Below, piece after piece: positions 24,361 through 35,711 of a stretch of 64,000 nucleotides of DNA (within the stretch, counting starts at the first letter, position 1; every line of letters starts with the position of its first letter). The stretch is from Mermis nigrescens (lineage: Eukaryota > Nematoda > Enoplea > Mermithida > Mermithidae): positions 124,001 through 188,000 of the forward strand of contig JAVLUZ010000754.1 in assembly GCA_036768485.1 (NCBI GenBank), written 5' to 3'. A program made the translations under genes and the position numbers. The notes beneath the pieces were generated by a model that worked only from the letters and a program-made list of their open reading frames with translations, searched no databases and had not been told where the DNA came from.

Positions 24361-25300
24361 CGTATTCTATGCGTCTATCGATTTTCGAGAATCTAGTCTA
24401 ATCCTCACGCCCACTACACACTTTGACATTTGCCCAGCAAAGCCTGATACTTTGATGAATCGATGACTGCACAGAACCCTTGCCAAAACCTGCTTCAAAT
24501 GAATTTTTTCAAAGAGAATCCTCTTAATCATTGTTTATGCATTCTGAAGGCAGAAACATGAAAACGTGCTCGAATCTGATTCAAGTTTTGATTCTTTGAA
24601 ATTGTACGATCTTGACACAAAGTTAATTTTTTAGCAGTATGTACATAAAATTCTGCTTTCAATGTCATACTGTGTCAATTATGGAAAGTTTCACTCTTAA
24701 CTCGTGTTTACGAAAAGTTATCACAAAAATAAAAATGTGTACTTTTTACGAAGTCAATCCGCATATTTATGTACATATACTAGTTGAAAATAATACGGGC
24801 TAGAAAAAACAATGCAACTTGCCCAGCACTGTTCTGCTGCACTTCTGCTTCCATGCATCCAGCTGCTTGTACTTTGTTTGTTAGTTTGCTGATTTCGTAA
24901 TTTTCTAGGCATTCTAGAATCGCGGTGGAATTAGGACCAAGCATATGGAGGCACATGAAAAATAAATATTTACAGCATTTGTCTCGAGCATTTAACTTTT
25001 TTGAACAAAAATATACAAATAGAAAAAATATTCATTAACTTTGTCTCCTATATAAGTGAATGAAAGACTGAAACAACGTTATAGCACCGACAAACTAACA
25101 TGCTTGGCTGTGTCGGGATGTTAGTTCTGCCATTCCGTGTTCATTTAGGCTATTCAGACTTTTTTTGTTATCATACCGTTATACACCACATTTTACTTAA
25201 ATGAAATCGAGATATAGTTACACAAAAAAAGCTTGAACCTCTTCTATTATGAATTATTATAAAAATATGTTATTTAAAAATCTTTTATGAAATTCAATTT
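24361..25300. other. Non-coding stretch
   Basis: I see no supported gene. It lies downstream (3' side) of the minus-strand secreted-peptide gene. Confidence 0.35.
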
Positions 25301-25438
25301 TTACGACTGGTGGCAATCAAGCTCCTTTGGTTGCCGGACATGACCTTGATTTTTCAAACATTTCTCTAATTCGATCATTTTGTCATTCGTCGCATCCTTT
25401 GAACATTGCTCTTCACCATGAGCCAGCAGATGAAAGCT
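25301..25438 (-). CDS. Small secreted Cys-containing peptide, exon 2
   Basis: Second exon of a two-exon gene (see 25509-25544). The acceptor is TTTTGTATTATCAG just before 25438, and the frame enters in phase 0 and runs 45 codons to TAA at 25301. It finishes a signal peptide (…HLLAHG) and encodes a short mature part with three Cys (EEQCSKD, EKCLKN, LDCHQS), rich in Glu, Lys and Asp. Predicted secreted peptide of about 37 residues; function unknown. The C-x14-C spacing with an LEKC-like motif faintly recalls small secreted antimicrobial families of arthropods, but that is not enough for a name. An odd Cys number leaves open a further exon or a dimer. Confidence 0.45.
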   Translation of the reverse strand, partial: SFHLLAHGEEQCSKDATNDKMIELEKCLKNQGHVRQPKELDCHQS

Positions 25439-25508
25439 CTGATAATACAAAATCAATGATAATAATAATATTTTGATAAAAGAAATTCGACATTGCCATG
25501 GAACATAC

Positions 25509-25544
25509 CAGAATAATTAAGAAGCCAGTAAATTTGCTACGCAT
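25509..25544 (-). CDS. Small secreted peptide, exon 1 (signal peptide start)
   Basis: Twelve codons from ATG at 25544 (MRSKFTGFLIIL) to a consensus donor, CTG|GTATGT, at 25509/25508. The basic start plus hydrophobic run is the first half of a secretion signal, and it continues in frame into exon 2 across a 70-base GT-AG intron. The frame reading on through the intron is not required: the intron itself is AT-rich. The match of phase, short intron size and a complete signal peptide across the junction is the main evidence that this gene is real. Confidence 0.45.
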
Positions 25545-26608
25545 TTCGATATGCTGTTTTCCCTTATAAAATAGCTGGCCTACAAAGTGGACATAAATAC
25601 AGCTATGTACGCTGACAAATGAATAACTTCTAGAACATACATAGCGAGACACATCCTTATCAATCGTGTGATATTTGCTTAGTTCGACTTTTTGTGGCAT
25701 TTGTGCTCTCACATCTATTATTTGAAAAAATAAATAATAGCTACATCAACAGTTTTCAATGTTCCTTATCTACGAGTAAATCAAGAAAGCAGCGACGTGC
25801 AAGAACGAAAAACAGGAGAAAAGTTTTACAATTCTTCTTGTTAGAGTTCAGTATTTCAGAGAAGCCACAAATCACGAGGTAATCAACTACTTATGCGCTA
25901 AGCTACCCGGTGGATCATAACGAATGAAAACGCAGGACTATTGAAATCTGTTTATTACTACTTATATGGCATATACCATGTATGTTGTTCATACAGGAAA
26001 ATTTATTTCAAAGTCCGAAAATTTGCTAATTCAGTTGAGTCTGTCGAACTTAATCAAAAAACAAAATCATTATAAAATCATAAAAAAAGAAAACCATTTT
26101 AAAAATCACACGTAGGTACATTTTTATAGGTGCATTCATATGTACCTCTACCTCCATATAGATGCATACGTACGTATGTAACTGTTTTGATTTGTTTTTT
26201 GAAGCACGATGCATGGCTGTAAGCAGGGCAGCGGTTGGCAGTATTAGGGGCGGATGGAGATGGTCGCCCTCCCATTCCCAAAGTAAGTTGGCGACATGAA
26301 GAATGGATATTTTTTGTATTGATTTTTTATATTTATCCATTTTATATCTTATATTATTATTTATTATATATTATTATTTTATATATTTGATATTTTACTT
26401 TTTTAAATATTTATATTATATATTTTGGCTCCGGTAGCGATTGGTTTTCGCTATCGTCATATTCCGCCATGAAAATCCAATTAAATTAATATATTAAGGT
26501 ACGCTTGTATGCCAAATTTAAGAGCCTTTAAAATTGTATAAGAATTGTTAAGGTGCAATTAACGAGTACCACCTATGGTACTGAGGGGCATAAAAAGGTT
26601 ATATTGGT
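25545..26608. other. Non-coding stretch with AT-rich tract
   Basis: Contains the likely promoter of the minus-strand peptide gene and, at about 26330-26425, a tract of TATTATTTATATAT type. The minus-strand frame at 26340-26050 is low-complexity and not supported. Confidence 0.35.
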
Positions 26609-26869
26609 CATACGTGGGCAGCAAGAAAATTCTGGGGGGTGCAAGATTTTTTTGAAAGTCAAAAAATGGTCTTAAAAATGGTGGTATGGCAATAAAAACA
26701 CCATTTTTCGACGTTTCTCATCAAGCACTATCCATTGGCATCAAAAAATTGCGAAAAAAACGAAAAAATTTTCAAAAATCGAATTCTGGGGGGGTATTTT
26801 GATTTCTGGGGGGTATTTTGGTTTCTGGGGGGGTGCATACCCCCCCCAAACCCCCCATGCCCAGGTGTG
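26609..26869 (+). mobile_element. hAT-type MITE, copy 3
   Basis: CATACGTGGGCAGC ... GCCCAGGTGTG, flanked by a perfect 8-bp duplication ATATTGGT (26601-26608 and 26870-26877). Least decayed copy together with copy 6. Confidence 0.9.
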
Positions 26870-26877
26870 ATATTGGT

Positions 26878-27879
26878 CAACCCAGTCTGGCTGGACCAAA
26901 GTTCTTTAGTTTTTGGATATGGAAGAATTGATCATTGGATTGTGAGCAAAAATGATTTTTTAACTTTTCCCATCGTTCGTGCACAATATTTAAGTAACCT
27001 ATAAATTGTGAAAGAAAATCAGAACACTTTATAAGGGGAATGCACTGTCCCCGTATTTTGAGATCAAATGACTTGGTCTTTTGAGATATTGCCTCTAGTC
27101 TGACTAAAACGTAGCCTTCTAGGAGCACTATGTACATAGTCAGACTGGAACAGGACGGCCCAACCCGTAAATCCTACTAATCAAAAAGATAGGAAGAAAG
27201 AAATAGCATGATAAGCATAGGTAACCACACATGGAGCCTGGGAGAAACGGCGAAACCATGATAAGCATAGGTAACCACACTTGGAATTGAAAAAAGCAGT
27301 GAATTAGCAATGCAGTAGCTAAGCAAATTGAATGAAATAGTACATATTGATGCATTCAAGACAATTGATGATATTGTTGGTTCAAAGCAGTAGGAAACAT
27401 GGAAGCTGACGTGCAAGAGACCTTATGTAGATACTCTTTTACACATGTCTACAACAATTGTTTACTAAACTTTTGCATTTTTCAAAGGCCGCAGAATATA
27501 CTCCGATTTTTTGCATTGCTTGGAGAAAGTCTGATTTTTAACGTATTTTGCAATTTTTGGCAGGTAACATAGGGAGATTTTTCCTAGTCCCCTCCTTTTA
27601 CATCCTTGATAATTCACAATCCCAAGTATATTCCCTTTTTTGTCCCATTAGAGCATTTTTCTTTGCTAGTACCCTATTTTTAATTAGCAAGATTTGGAAA
27701 TACAATACTAGATTTCATTTACTGTGCGGTTCTTCTAATAATTGAATGGTTTAAACTTTACAAAGCTACTAGTTGTAGAAGAAACAAACATTCTGATTTC
27801 TAATTCTTAAGTTATGTAGAACATCCTGTAAAGAAATATGGTTCCAAAACTTTCTAGAACTAAATTTAATTTACATTTT
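26878..27879. other. Non-coding; 24-base direct repeat
   Basis: CATGATAAGCATAGGTAAC plus CACAC occurs at 27207-27230 and again at 27257-27280, 50 bases apart. The remainder carries no supported gene. Confidence 0.5.
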
Positions 27880-29010
27880 AAACTTTACACAAGAGTGTAA
27901 AGAATTTTAGTGGGATTAATAATTTCGATATTGCTCTGATATAACAATCAGCATTTATTAAGAAATGAAACCTCTATAATGTTCTAAGAATAAATTAACA
28001 TTAGGTGTTAATCACTATACACTACTCTTCATGCGCCCCTAGCAGACGTATCACATCTGTTTCCATATATAGTTTACGACTTTAGGGAAAAATAATTTAC
28101 TGTGAGGCTCTAGAATGCAGCTTATTATACAGTGTAAACTTTACACTAGCAACGAGTGTAAAGAAGATTTTAGTCGGATTTGTAAATTTGATATTACTCG
28201 GATATTACGATCAACATTCATGAAAAAATTACGTCTCCATAATGGTTTAATGACAAATAGACACAGATGTAAACCACTTTACATCACTGTTGAGTGTAAA
28301 CAAGCGCGCCCAGCTGATGTCCCTTATTTAATTCCATGTAAATTTTCAGATTTTGGCAAAAAATTTAGGTTCTTGCAAAGCTCTAGAATCTAGATAAACC
28401 ACTTTACATCACTGTTGAGTGTAAACAAAGGCGCCCAGCTGACGTCCCTTATTTGATTCCATGTAAATTTTCAGATTTTGGCAAAAAATTCAGGTTTTCG
28501 CAAAGCTCTAGAATGAAGATTAATTAGCAGTGTAAACTTTACACAACCGCCTAGTGTAAAGAGGATTTTATTCCGATTTGTAAATCTGATATTACTCGGA
28601 TATTATTATCAACATTTATGAAAAAATTGCATGTCTACAAAGGTCTGAGGACAAATAAACAATGAGTGTAAACTACTTTACATCACTGTTGGATGTAAAT
28701 AAACGCGCCTATGTGACGTCTCACATTTGATGCTTTGAAAAATTCTAGACTCCAGGAAAAAATTAGGTTTTTGGAATGCTCAAAAAATAAAGATAAATAC
28801 ATATGTAGTGTAAACCTCATGTAAACACCTAGTGTGAAGAAGATTTTGGTCAGATTCGTAATTTTGATATTGTTTCAATATTACGATTAATATTTATGAA
28901 AAAATTAAGTCTCCATAATGTTCTATGGGCAAACTAACAATAGGTGTAAACCACTTTACAACACTGTAGAGTGTAAACATATGCGCCAGACTGGCATATC
29001 AAATTTGGTT
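27880..29010 (+). repeat. Degenerate tandem array with GTGTAAA palindromes
   Basis: Four to five diverged units of about 250-290 bases, starting near 27880, 28120, 28396 (partial), 28515 and 28800. Each contains, in order: a GTGTAAACTTTACAC-like palindrome, 'gtgtaaagaagattttagtcgg', 'gatattactcggatattacgatca', a CCACTTTACATCACTGT block, and (in most) a 'cgcgcccagctgacgtcc' block. GTGTAAA/TTTACAC hexamers stay frequent to about 30050, suggesting older decayed units. No coding capacity; the plus frame 28115-28393 is part of a unit. Confidence 0.7.
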
Positions 29011-30241
29011 CCCAGTCCATTTCTATACTTGATAATTGTGTCCCTTACTCATAACCGGAGAAGCAGGCAGAAAAAACAAGACAGAAATGCATTTTAAACA
29101 CCAAATTTTTGACTTTACACTTGCTAAATATTAATGTATAGACAATTTGCTTTGACATTCACCCAATATAAAGCACTTTATCTTTATTCTATGGGACTTA
29201 TCCCGACTTCTGTATGGAGAAAGTGGCGAACAAAAAACGCAACAAAAACGTATTTTCCATCATTTAGAACACTGTAAACTTTAAAATTCCGTACCAAACT
29301 CCCCATTTAGTTTAAAGAAATTTGGCTTGGTACAATTTGTAGCTTTTAAATCGTAGTACATTCCTATGTGCCAAAATTCTCTTGCAAAAATTATTTGGTA
29401 TGAGTTATTGATCAAAATTTGGAAAAAACGTGTTTTTTTGCCCATTTTTTACCTGTGATTTTGAACTTTACACCCCCCCATGAATAACTCAATATTGCGT
29501 TTTCTTAAATGCGGTTTGCTGCAATGTGTAGCTCCTGAGAGGCACTTCATTACTGCTGTAGTCAATTTATCCTGACCCGAAAGCGGAAAAATTTGGCAGA
29601 GAAACCTTAGTTAAAATCCGCTTTTTTACACCATCAACTAGAGTGTAAACTTTAAACCCCAGGATCTAACTCACCATAGAGCGTAAAAGACTTTGCTTAT
29701 ATGCAGAATGTAGCCCTTGATCCGCTCTACATTTCTGCCAGAAAACATTTGGAAAAACTCATAACCGGAGTTAGTATCAGACATGAGCAGGTTGAAAACT
29801 CGACCAAAATGTGCTTTTTCACCCCCAGATTTTTGCACTCTTTACACTCCCATTCGAGAACTAATGCAAATTTCAACAAACAAAAAAAAAATCAATTTGG
29901 AGCATCCCTTCCTCTACAAATCTGTGCCATTAATTTATTTGAGTAGTCAATACTGAGTTGTCCACATGCCGTCTAAAATACCTCCCAAAATGCTTTCTAT
30001 GTTAAAACGTTTCACAAAAACTTTACACCTTCTTTACACAGCCAGTTTTGAGTTTCAGGAAAAACAAGAAAACACGAGCAGCGAATTTTTTTAATATCTA
30101 TCTTTAAAAAAACCGCACCTTCTAGATGTGTCCTGTTATAGCTGTAGGGGGGTGCACAGGTGTTAGAGGTACCCAAGTATATTATAGGTACGCACTAATG
30201 CACTACCTATGATGTTTTGACCACTGTTCAGGACCAATCAA
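29011..30241. other. Decayed continuation of the GTGTAAA array
   Basis: Scattered TTTACAC/GTGTAAA motifs (for example 29112, 29640, 29839, 30022) but no clear unit. The frame at 29701-29946 is not supported as a gene. Confidence 0.35.
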
Positions 30242-30512
30242 CACACCTGGGCGTGGGGGGGGTTTGGGGGGGGTATGCACCCCCCCCCAGAAACCAAAAT
30301 ACCCCCCCAGAAATCAAAATACCCCCCCAGAATTCAATTTTTTGAAAATTTTTTTCGTTTTTTCGCAATTTTTTGATGCCAATGGATAGTGCTTGATGAG
30401 AAACGTCGAAAAATGGTGTTTTTATCGCCATACCACCATTTTTAAGGCCATATTTCGACCTTCAAAAAAATCTTGCACCCCCCCCCCAGAATTTTCTTGC
30501 TGCCCACGTATG
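30242..30512 (-). mobile_element. hAT-type MITE, copy 4 (inverted)
   Basis: CACACCTGGGCGTGG ... GCTGCCCACGTATG, flanked by a perfect 8-bp duplication CCAATCAA (30234-30241 and 30513-30520). It lies just upstream of the Gag remnant. Confidence 0.9.
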
Positions 30513-30609
30513 CCAATCAACCCTGCTGCTCATTCAGACCCAACCGCCACTTTTTTATAGTAATTCTAATGAAAATATTTCCAATTGGCTCTTACTGTTT
30601 AACTGCTTC

Positions 30610-31330
30610 ACTACCATCCATATTTTAAATAAACAACGGAAAACAATACTTTTGCCTACCTTTTTACTTGGACTCGCCCTTACCTTTTTCAATCAAAAAG
30701 AACAAGAAACACTAAATAAACCATTAAATTATCAGCAATGGATAAACAAATTCAAAACCAAATTCCCTGTTGCTGAAGACTCTACTCTCTGGGAAATGCA
30801 ATTAGTACATGGAACTCAAAATCCTACTGAAACTGTTACTGATTTGCTGTCAATATTAGAAGTTTAGTCAAAGCAGCATACCCTACTCTTAAAGCTGAAC
30901 AGTGTGAAACAGTAGCTTAAGGTGTTCTCTTGCGAGGCATTAAACCTGAGATTAAGCATTACACACTTCTCAGCACTGAACCCAAAAATCTAGAAGAGGC
31001 AATTAGGTGAGCAACACAACAGAGATTCAGGAGCAGGCATACAGCACCTCCACCCCTATTTTAAACTCACACATTAAGCAAGCTCCCAAATTTTCTGTCT
31101 TAACTGCTAGCATGAACAACGTATCACGCCAAATAGCTAACCTTAACATGCAATCACAATATGCTAAGTGGCAGTCTAAGGGACCTAAGGACTGCAACCA
31201 AGGCGCTTGGAAGTTGGATGAGAGCTTTTGGACCAGCCAGGGTAAAAATCGCTATTGAAAATGTGGGAGGTTAGGTCACCATGCACTTAGGTGCAACCAA
31301 AACTCACATTCTTCTCACCATAAGCCACAT
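30610..31330 (+). pseudogene. Retroviral-type Gag remnant with broken zinc knuckle
   Basis: An alpha-helical capsid-like stretch (…NYQQWINKFKTKFPVAEDS… at about 30735-30790, continuing past frame changes through a region near 30865-31000 with RGIKPEIKHYTL) is typical of Gag of LTR retroelements. At about 31255-31300 comes a nucleocapsid knuckle, KCGRLGHHALRC, with its first Cys lost and a stop next to it. Gag forms the particle and packages RNA. At least two stops and one frameshift are present. I see no protease, reverse transcriptase or integrase after it: the glycoprotein remnant begins about 0.6 kb downstream, so pol was deleted or this was a non-autonomous form. Confidence 0.6.
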
Positions 31331-31499
31331 GTTTATAGAGCCAATCAATAGTTTTTGACCAACTTTACGTACAGGAATGGGAGTAATTCACCCAAGACAC
31401 CAAGTTAGGTTTAACACCCCAACTTTTGGTAGCCCAAGGCATAATGTAGTGGCAATGTGCGGAACTGCCAATCCCGAGGAAATGAAAGTGGATAAAAAA

Positions 31500-32590
31500 A
31501 TATGAATATAAATAATAGTCAGAGCTTGAATGATTTTACATGTGTGGAAAATTATTTTTGCATGGCTGAGTTGTATCCAGAAGGCACTGATTTTATTGAT
31601 TTTGACTCAAAAGGCCATGAATTTGATTCTGTCAATTATTTGGTTTTGGAAGGGCTAGGAGAAGTGAAGTTTTAGAGCAAAAGTTCTAAGCAAAGAAAAT
31701 ATGGCTCTAAACTCCTCTCAGATGGAACAGAATGCGGAAAATTTGCCCATTGACCTAGCAAAGTTAGGTGGTGGTATAATTTTAGTCACAAATGAAAATT
31801 ATTCTAAAAACTGCAAAAAGGGAATGTTCAAGCGCCTTCTGGTCATGAATGCACTCAGGTCACCAAAACTTGATGCTGCAGCTGAAAATGTCATTGAAAA
31901 TAAGAGTTTTCGCATTCATGATAAATCCCTAAAATATCAAACACCTCATTGTAGTACACTAATGATACTTTGTTTCCTGACACTTTCCGTGCCATTAGGA
32001 CTATGTCACACTGCTCCTAATGTATGTACGTATAATTTTTGTGGAAAACTACAGGGCGGATATACCTTAGCTGTCCCTAAAACTAGTAGAATGTCTACCC
32101 CCACTCCTTAGCTCTGCTTCTTATAAAATGAAGTCAATATTTGCGTACCTATAGACCTACCCTACACATGAGGCTATAAAATGTTATATACATACTTGAA
32201 CTATATGCACTAACACTGGTTTTCTGAAAGCAAGGGATAATTTATGACAGAACCTCCACAAAAGCTATTACGGCTACTATTTGCTCTGAAACCTGGAAAA
32301 CAAAAAAGGTGGCAAGATGATACTCTTTATGATATGCTTCATGGATTTTGAGCAACCAAAAATAATCTGACTGTAGAATTTTTGTGAGTTGCTCACGATT
32401 TTTGCAAGACTGCGAAAATTTTTTCATTAAACTTGTTCATCTTGAGCTACAGATGGGACTACGTTTAGCCCTAATTTATGTGATCTTGAAGGGTGGCATG
32501 CTCAGCGCAAAATGCATATGATAATGCCACAGTGATCTGGGATCCATATCCATTAAAATCTTTTTGTAAGTACCATAAGCTAGGAACATT
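31500..32590 (+). pseudogene. Viral-type glycoprotein remnant, N-terminal part
   Basis: A hydrophobic secretion-signal-like segment (about 31959-32003) is followed by Cys-bearing ectodomain fragments in shifting frames, including a glycosylation-type Asn near 32524. The open stretch 31701-32111 covers the signal region. The coding sequence stops abruptly at 32590, where a DNA transposon is inserted, and appears to resume at 35712. Its relation to mononegavirus (chuvirus-like) glycoproteins, which some insect LTR elements have captured, is inferred mainly from the later parts. Dead: several stops. Confidence 0.4.
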
Positions 32591-33421
32591 TGCTGGTACC
32601 AGGGCAGAAGGTGCTATATCCATCTTTTCTGAAACTGACTTTACATACAGGTAATGATATGTTACAGTCTACATTTCTAGTATAGCAAAAGGTCCTATAT
32701 CCAAATACATCTTTTCAATGGGATATGAAGGTTACATATCCAAGCTGAATATTTTCTACCACGGCAGAAGGTCCTACATGGATATACAACCTTCTGTCAT
32801 GCTACATTCTGACAATGTTCGCCAGGGACAAAGGTGCTAAGTGGATATAGAACCTTTTACCATGTTATAATTCTGTTATGTTTGTCATAATTCATTAATG
32901 AAAAAGGTGCCATATCCTTGATTGATGAATAAAATATTGAATTGATTTCTTGTTTTTGTTTCATTGTTAAAATTTACATGATACTTTATTCATAATATGA
33001 ACATAGCTTACCACACACATGTAACAAATACCTGGGGTCGGGAGGCTGGTTTGCACGAATCATGAATCTTTAGGGAGGAGTCCAAGAATTCCAAAAAATT
33101 GCTAAAAATTTGTTTTTTCAACAGTTTTTCCAATTCTTCATTCAAAAGAAACTGAGTCCAAAATCGTTAATGGATGCCCAAAAATCACTAAAACCTCCTT
33201 CTCTAGTAGCTTTTTCTCCAATTTATCAAAAGTGTGTACTGGCTAAAGTGGGACATAAAATGGCAAACCTTCCTTATTTGTGGGTGGGGGTTCCCATACA
33301 ACCTTCCATTACATCTGTGTGTAATCACTCAATCTTTTTGCTGTAATTTATACTTCAATTACTTTTTTGTAGATTTCAATTAATATTTTGCAATAATCAG
33401 TTTGGGATAGTTTGCATCATT

Positions 33422-35400
33422 GTGCATTTTACTTCAACTATTTTAAACTGTACTTGCTGCACCTGCCATTTTGCACCCCTTCAAAGACTTTTTACCTACT
33501 TCTACCAAAATCATGTAAGAAGCTCTGAACACATGGATACAAACATCAACAACAGTGAAGATAATTGTGCTTTGAGTAAATTTGCCTCTACATCCCATGT
33601 TTCTCGTTCGTCTTCACATTCAGTTGCTCCTGGCGGCGTGGAAATTGATATCAGAATGTAAAATGAAGATGACATTGTTTTAAGCAGTTTTATTCCAAAT
33701 AGCAATGCTAATGGTGTACATATACCTGGCAGCACAGAAGACAACTCCGAAAAAAATGGCCAAGATTGTGTCTTGAGCAGTTTTGTTAAATGCAAAACTG
33801 GCATACGTGGGCAGCAAAGAAAATTCTGGGGGGGGGGGGTGCAAGATTTTTTGAAGGTCGAAAAATGGCCTTAAAAATGATGGTATGGCGATAAAAACAC
33901 CATTTTTTGACGTTTCTCATCAAGCACTATCCATTGGCATCAAAAAATTGCAAAAAAGACGAAAAATATTTTCAAAAATTGAATTCTGGGGATGGGGGTA
34001 TTTTGATTTCTTGGGGGTATTTTGGTTTCTGGGGGTGCATACCCCCAAACCCTACGCCCAGGTGTGAAAACTGGTGATCCACCATTTTCAGTACCAGCCA
34101 CCAGTACAAAAGGAAAAACAACAACTCAACGTGATGATGAAGATTACACCCCGTCAACTGAAGATGGAATGTCAGCAGAAGAAATGTCTAGTTCAGAAGA
34201 TGAAGACTGCATTTTGTCTGAGCAATATTCTGAACAAAACGTTTCACAGGAGCAACTTGATTCCTGCCAAGATGACAGTTTGAATGAACAAGCAAATGCT
34301 GGCCAAGACAACATTTTGAATGATTGAGCAAATACTGGAGAAGAACAGAGAAAATCCCGTTCACGCTGGCAAAAGCCAAATTTCAACAATAGAAAACGTC
34401 AGAAGATCAAAGATGCTAGATCCCATGGCCTTGCTTTCACAAATGAAAAGGGTCTACAGAAGCCAGCTAAATCAATTAAACCTGTAACTGGCTGCAGCCA
34501 TAAGACTGAACCAAAATTCCAATGTAAAACTATTGCAGAAGATGAAAGAATATCATTTTTGAGGCGTACTGGAACAAAGGCAGTGATTTCAATGGAAAAA
34601 AGCTTTCTTGCTGCATTTTACAAAAAAAGTAGTCATACAAAGCAGACGGTCAGATAAAGATCCAAGAAAAGCATCATCATATTCCTATTTTTTTAGCAAA
34701 GGAGATGACGTCTTGGTCCCTGTTTGCAGACAAGTTTTCTGTGAAACACTGTCAATTTCCTACAAGCCAATCATCCTTGCTCACAAACACAAATCAGTTC
34801 ACAACCAATATAAAATACACGACTAAAGGGAACACCACCATGCATCAGCTAATAAGCTCAAGGATGACGATACCATTGTTGACCATATTTCCAGCTTTCC
34901 CACGGTCGAGTCTCATTATTGTAGAAAAGATAGCCAGAAAAAATACTTAGGTACTGAACTGAATATTACAAAGATGTATGTACTGTACAAAGAAAAGAAT
35001 TGTTCCAGTGGAATTCGAGTTGCAAGTTTCCAAAAATATCAAGAAGTCTTTGGCCATCAATTTAATCTTACGTTTTTTCAACCACGTAAGGATCAATGTG
35101 CAACATGCTCATCCATCAGAAATGTTTAAGCCAATGACCCTAGAAAAGAAGAAATAGAAAACCAGCTGAAGATTCATTTGGAATTCAAGGATGCTTGTCG
35201 AGATGCAATGCAACTGGACAGGGAAAATTGTGCTAATGATACACTGCTGCTTGTCGTCAGTATCAATTTACAGTCTGTTTTGCAAATACCAAGGAGTGCA
35301 GAAAGCCCATTTTATTACGAACGAAAAATTTGCCTCTACAATCTGATAATTTTTTGTGAAGTTTCAAAGGAAGCATATTGCTACATTTGGCATATTGCTA
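33422..35400 (+). pseudogene. Transposase-like gene of the 3.1-kb transposon
   Basis: Order of parts: an acidic Ser/Glu-rich N-terminus (about 33530-34330, split by MITE copy 5), a basic stretch (RWQKPNFNNRKRQKIKDA, about 34360-34415), a Cys/His-rich patch (34480-34530), a segment with SFP and ESHYCRKDSQKKYLG (about 34895-34955), FNLTFFQPRKDQCATC (35060-35110), and near 35265 a VSINLQSVLQIP motif followed by FYYERK. This arrangement matches a multi-copy protein family common in insect and cnidarian genomes that I take to be a DDE-type transposase. In that family the Asp of a DLQ motif is usual; here it is Asn. Multiple stops and frameshifts make it non-functional. Confidence 0.55.
33802..34066 (+). 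mobile_element. hAT-type MITE, copy 5 (inside the transposon)
   Basis: CATACGTGGGCAGC ... GCCCAGGTGTG with a perfect 8-bp duplication AAAACTGG (33794-33801, 34067-34074). The transposase reading frame on the left resumes on the right after one copy of the duplication is removed, dating the MITE after the transposon. Confidence 0.9.
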
Positions 35401-35711
35401 AATGAAAAATTTTTCTCTAATAATAGTATTTTTAAAAATCAATGGTGCTATATCCTGTTTACATCAAATAATTTTTCCACCATTGCCAGGGCAAAAGGTG
35501 CTATATCACTTTACATTAATTAGTTAGTGTTAAATTACATGCACTGTCATGCAAAACGGTCACTGGAGAAGCTGACCACAATGCCTAACCATGGTAGAAA
35601 TTGAATTATGATAGCAAAAATAACTGATTTTTCCTACCAAAAAAAATTTTAAACGCATTTTTCTCAAAATTATAAAAAAGTGATATAGCACCTTCTGCCC
35701 TGGTACCAGCA

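Larger units (their letters stand above)
32591..35711 (+). mobile_element. 3.1-kb DNA transposon with 30-base inverted ends
   Basis: The left end TGCTGGTACCAGGGCAGAAG (continuing GTGCTATATC, 32591-32620) is matched exactly by its reverse complement at 35682-35711. ATT borders both sides, a possible 3-bp target duplication. Subterminal sites of the type AAAGGTGCTATATCC recur at least five times inside the left end (32600-32910) and twice inside the right (about 35440 and 35486). It carries one gene remnant (33422-35350) and is interrupted by MITE copy 5. It is inserted in a glycoprotein remnant. Superfamily not recognised from the ends. Confidence 0.8.
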
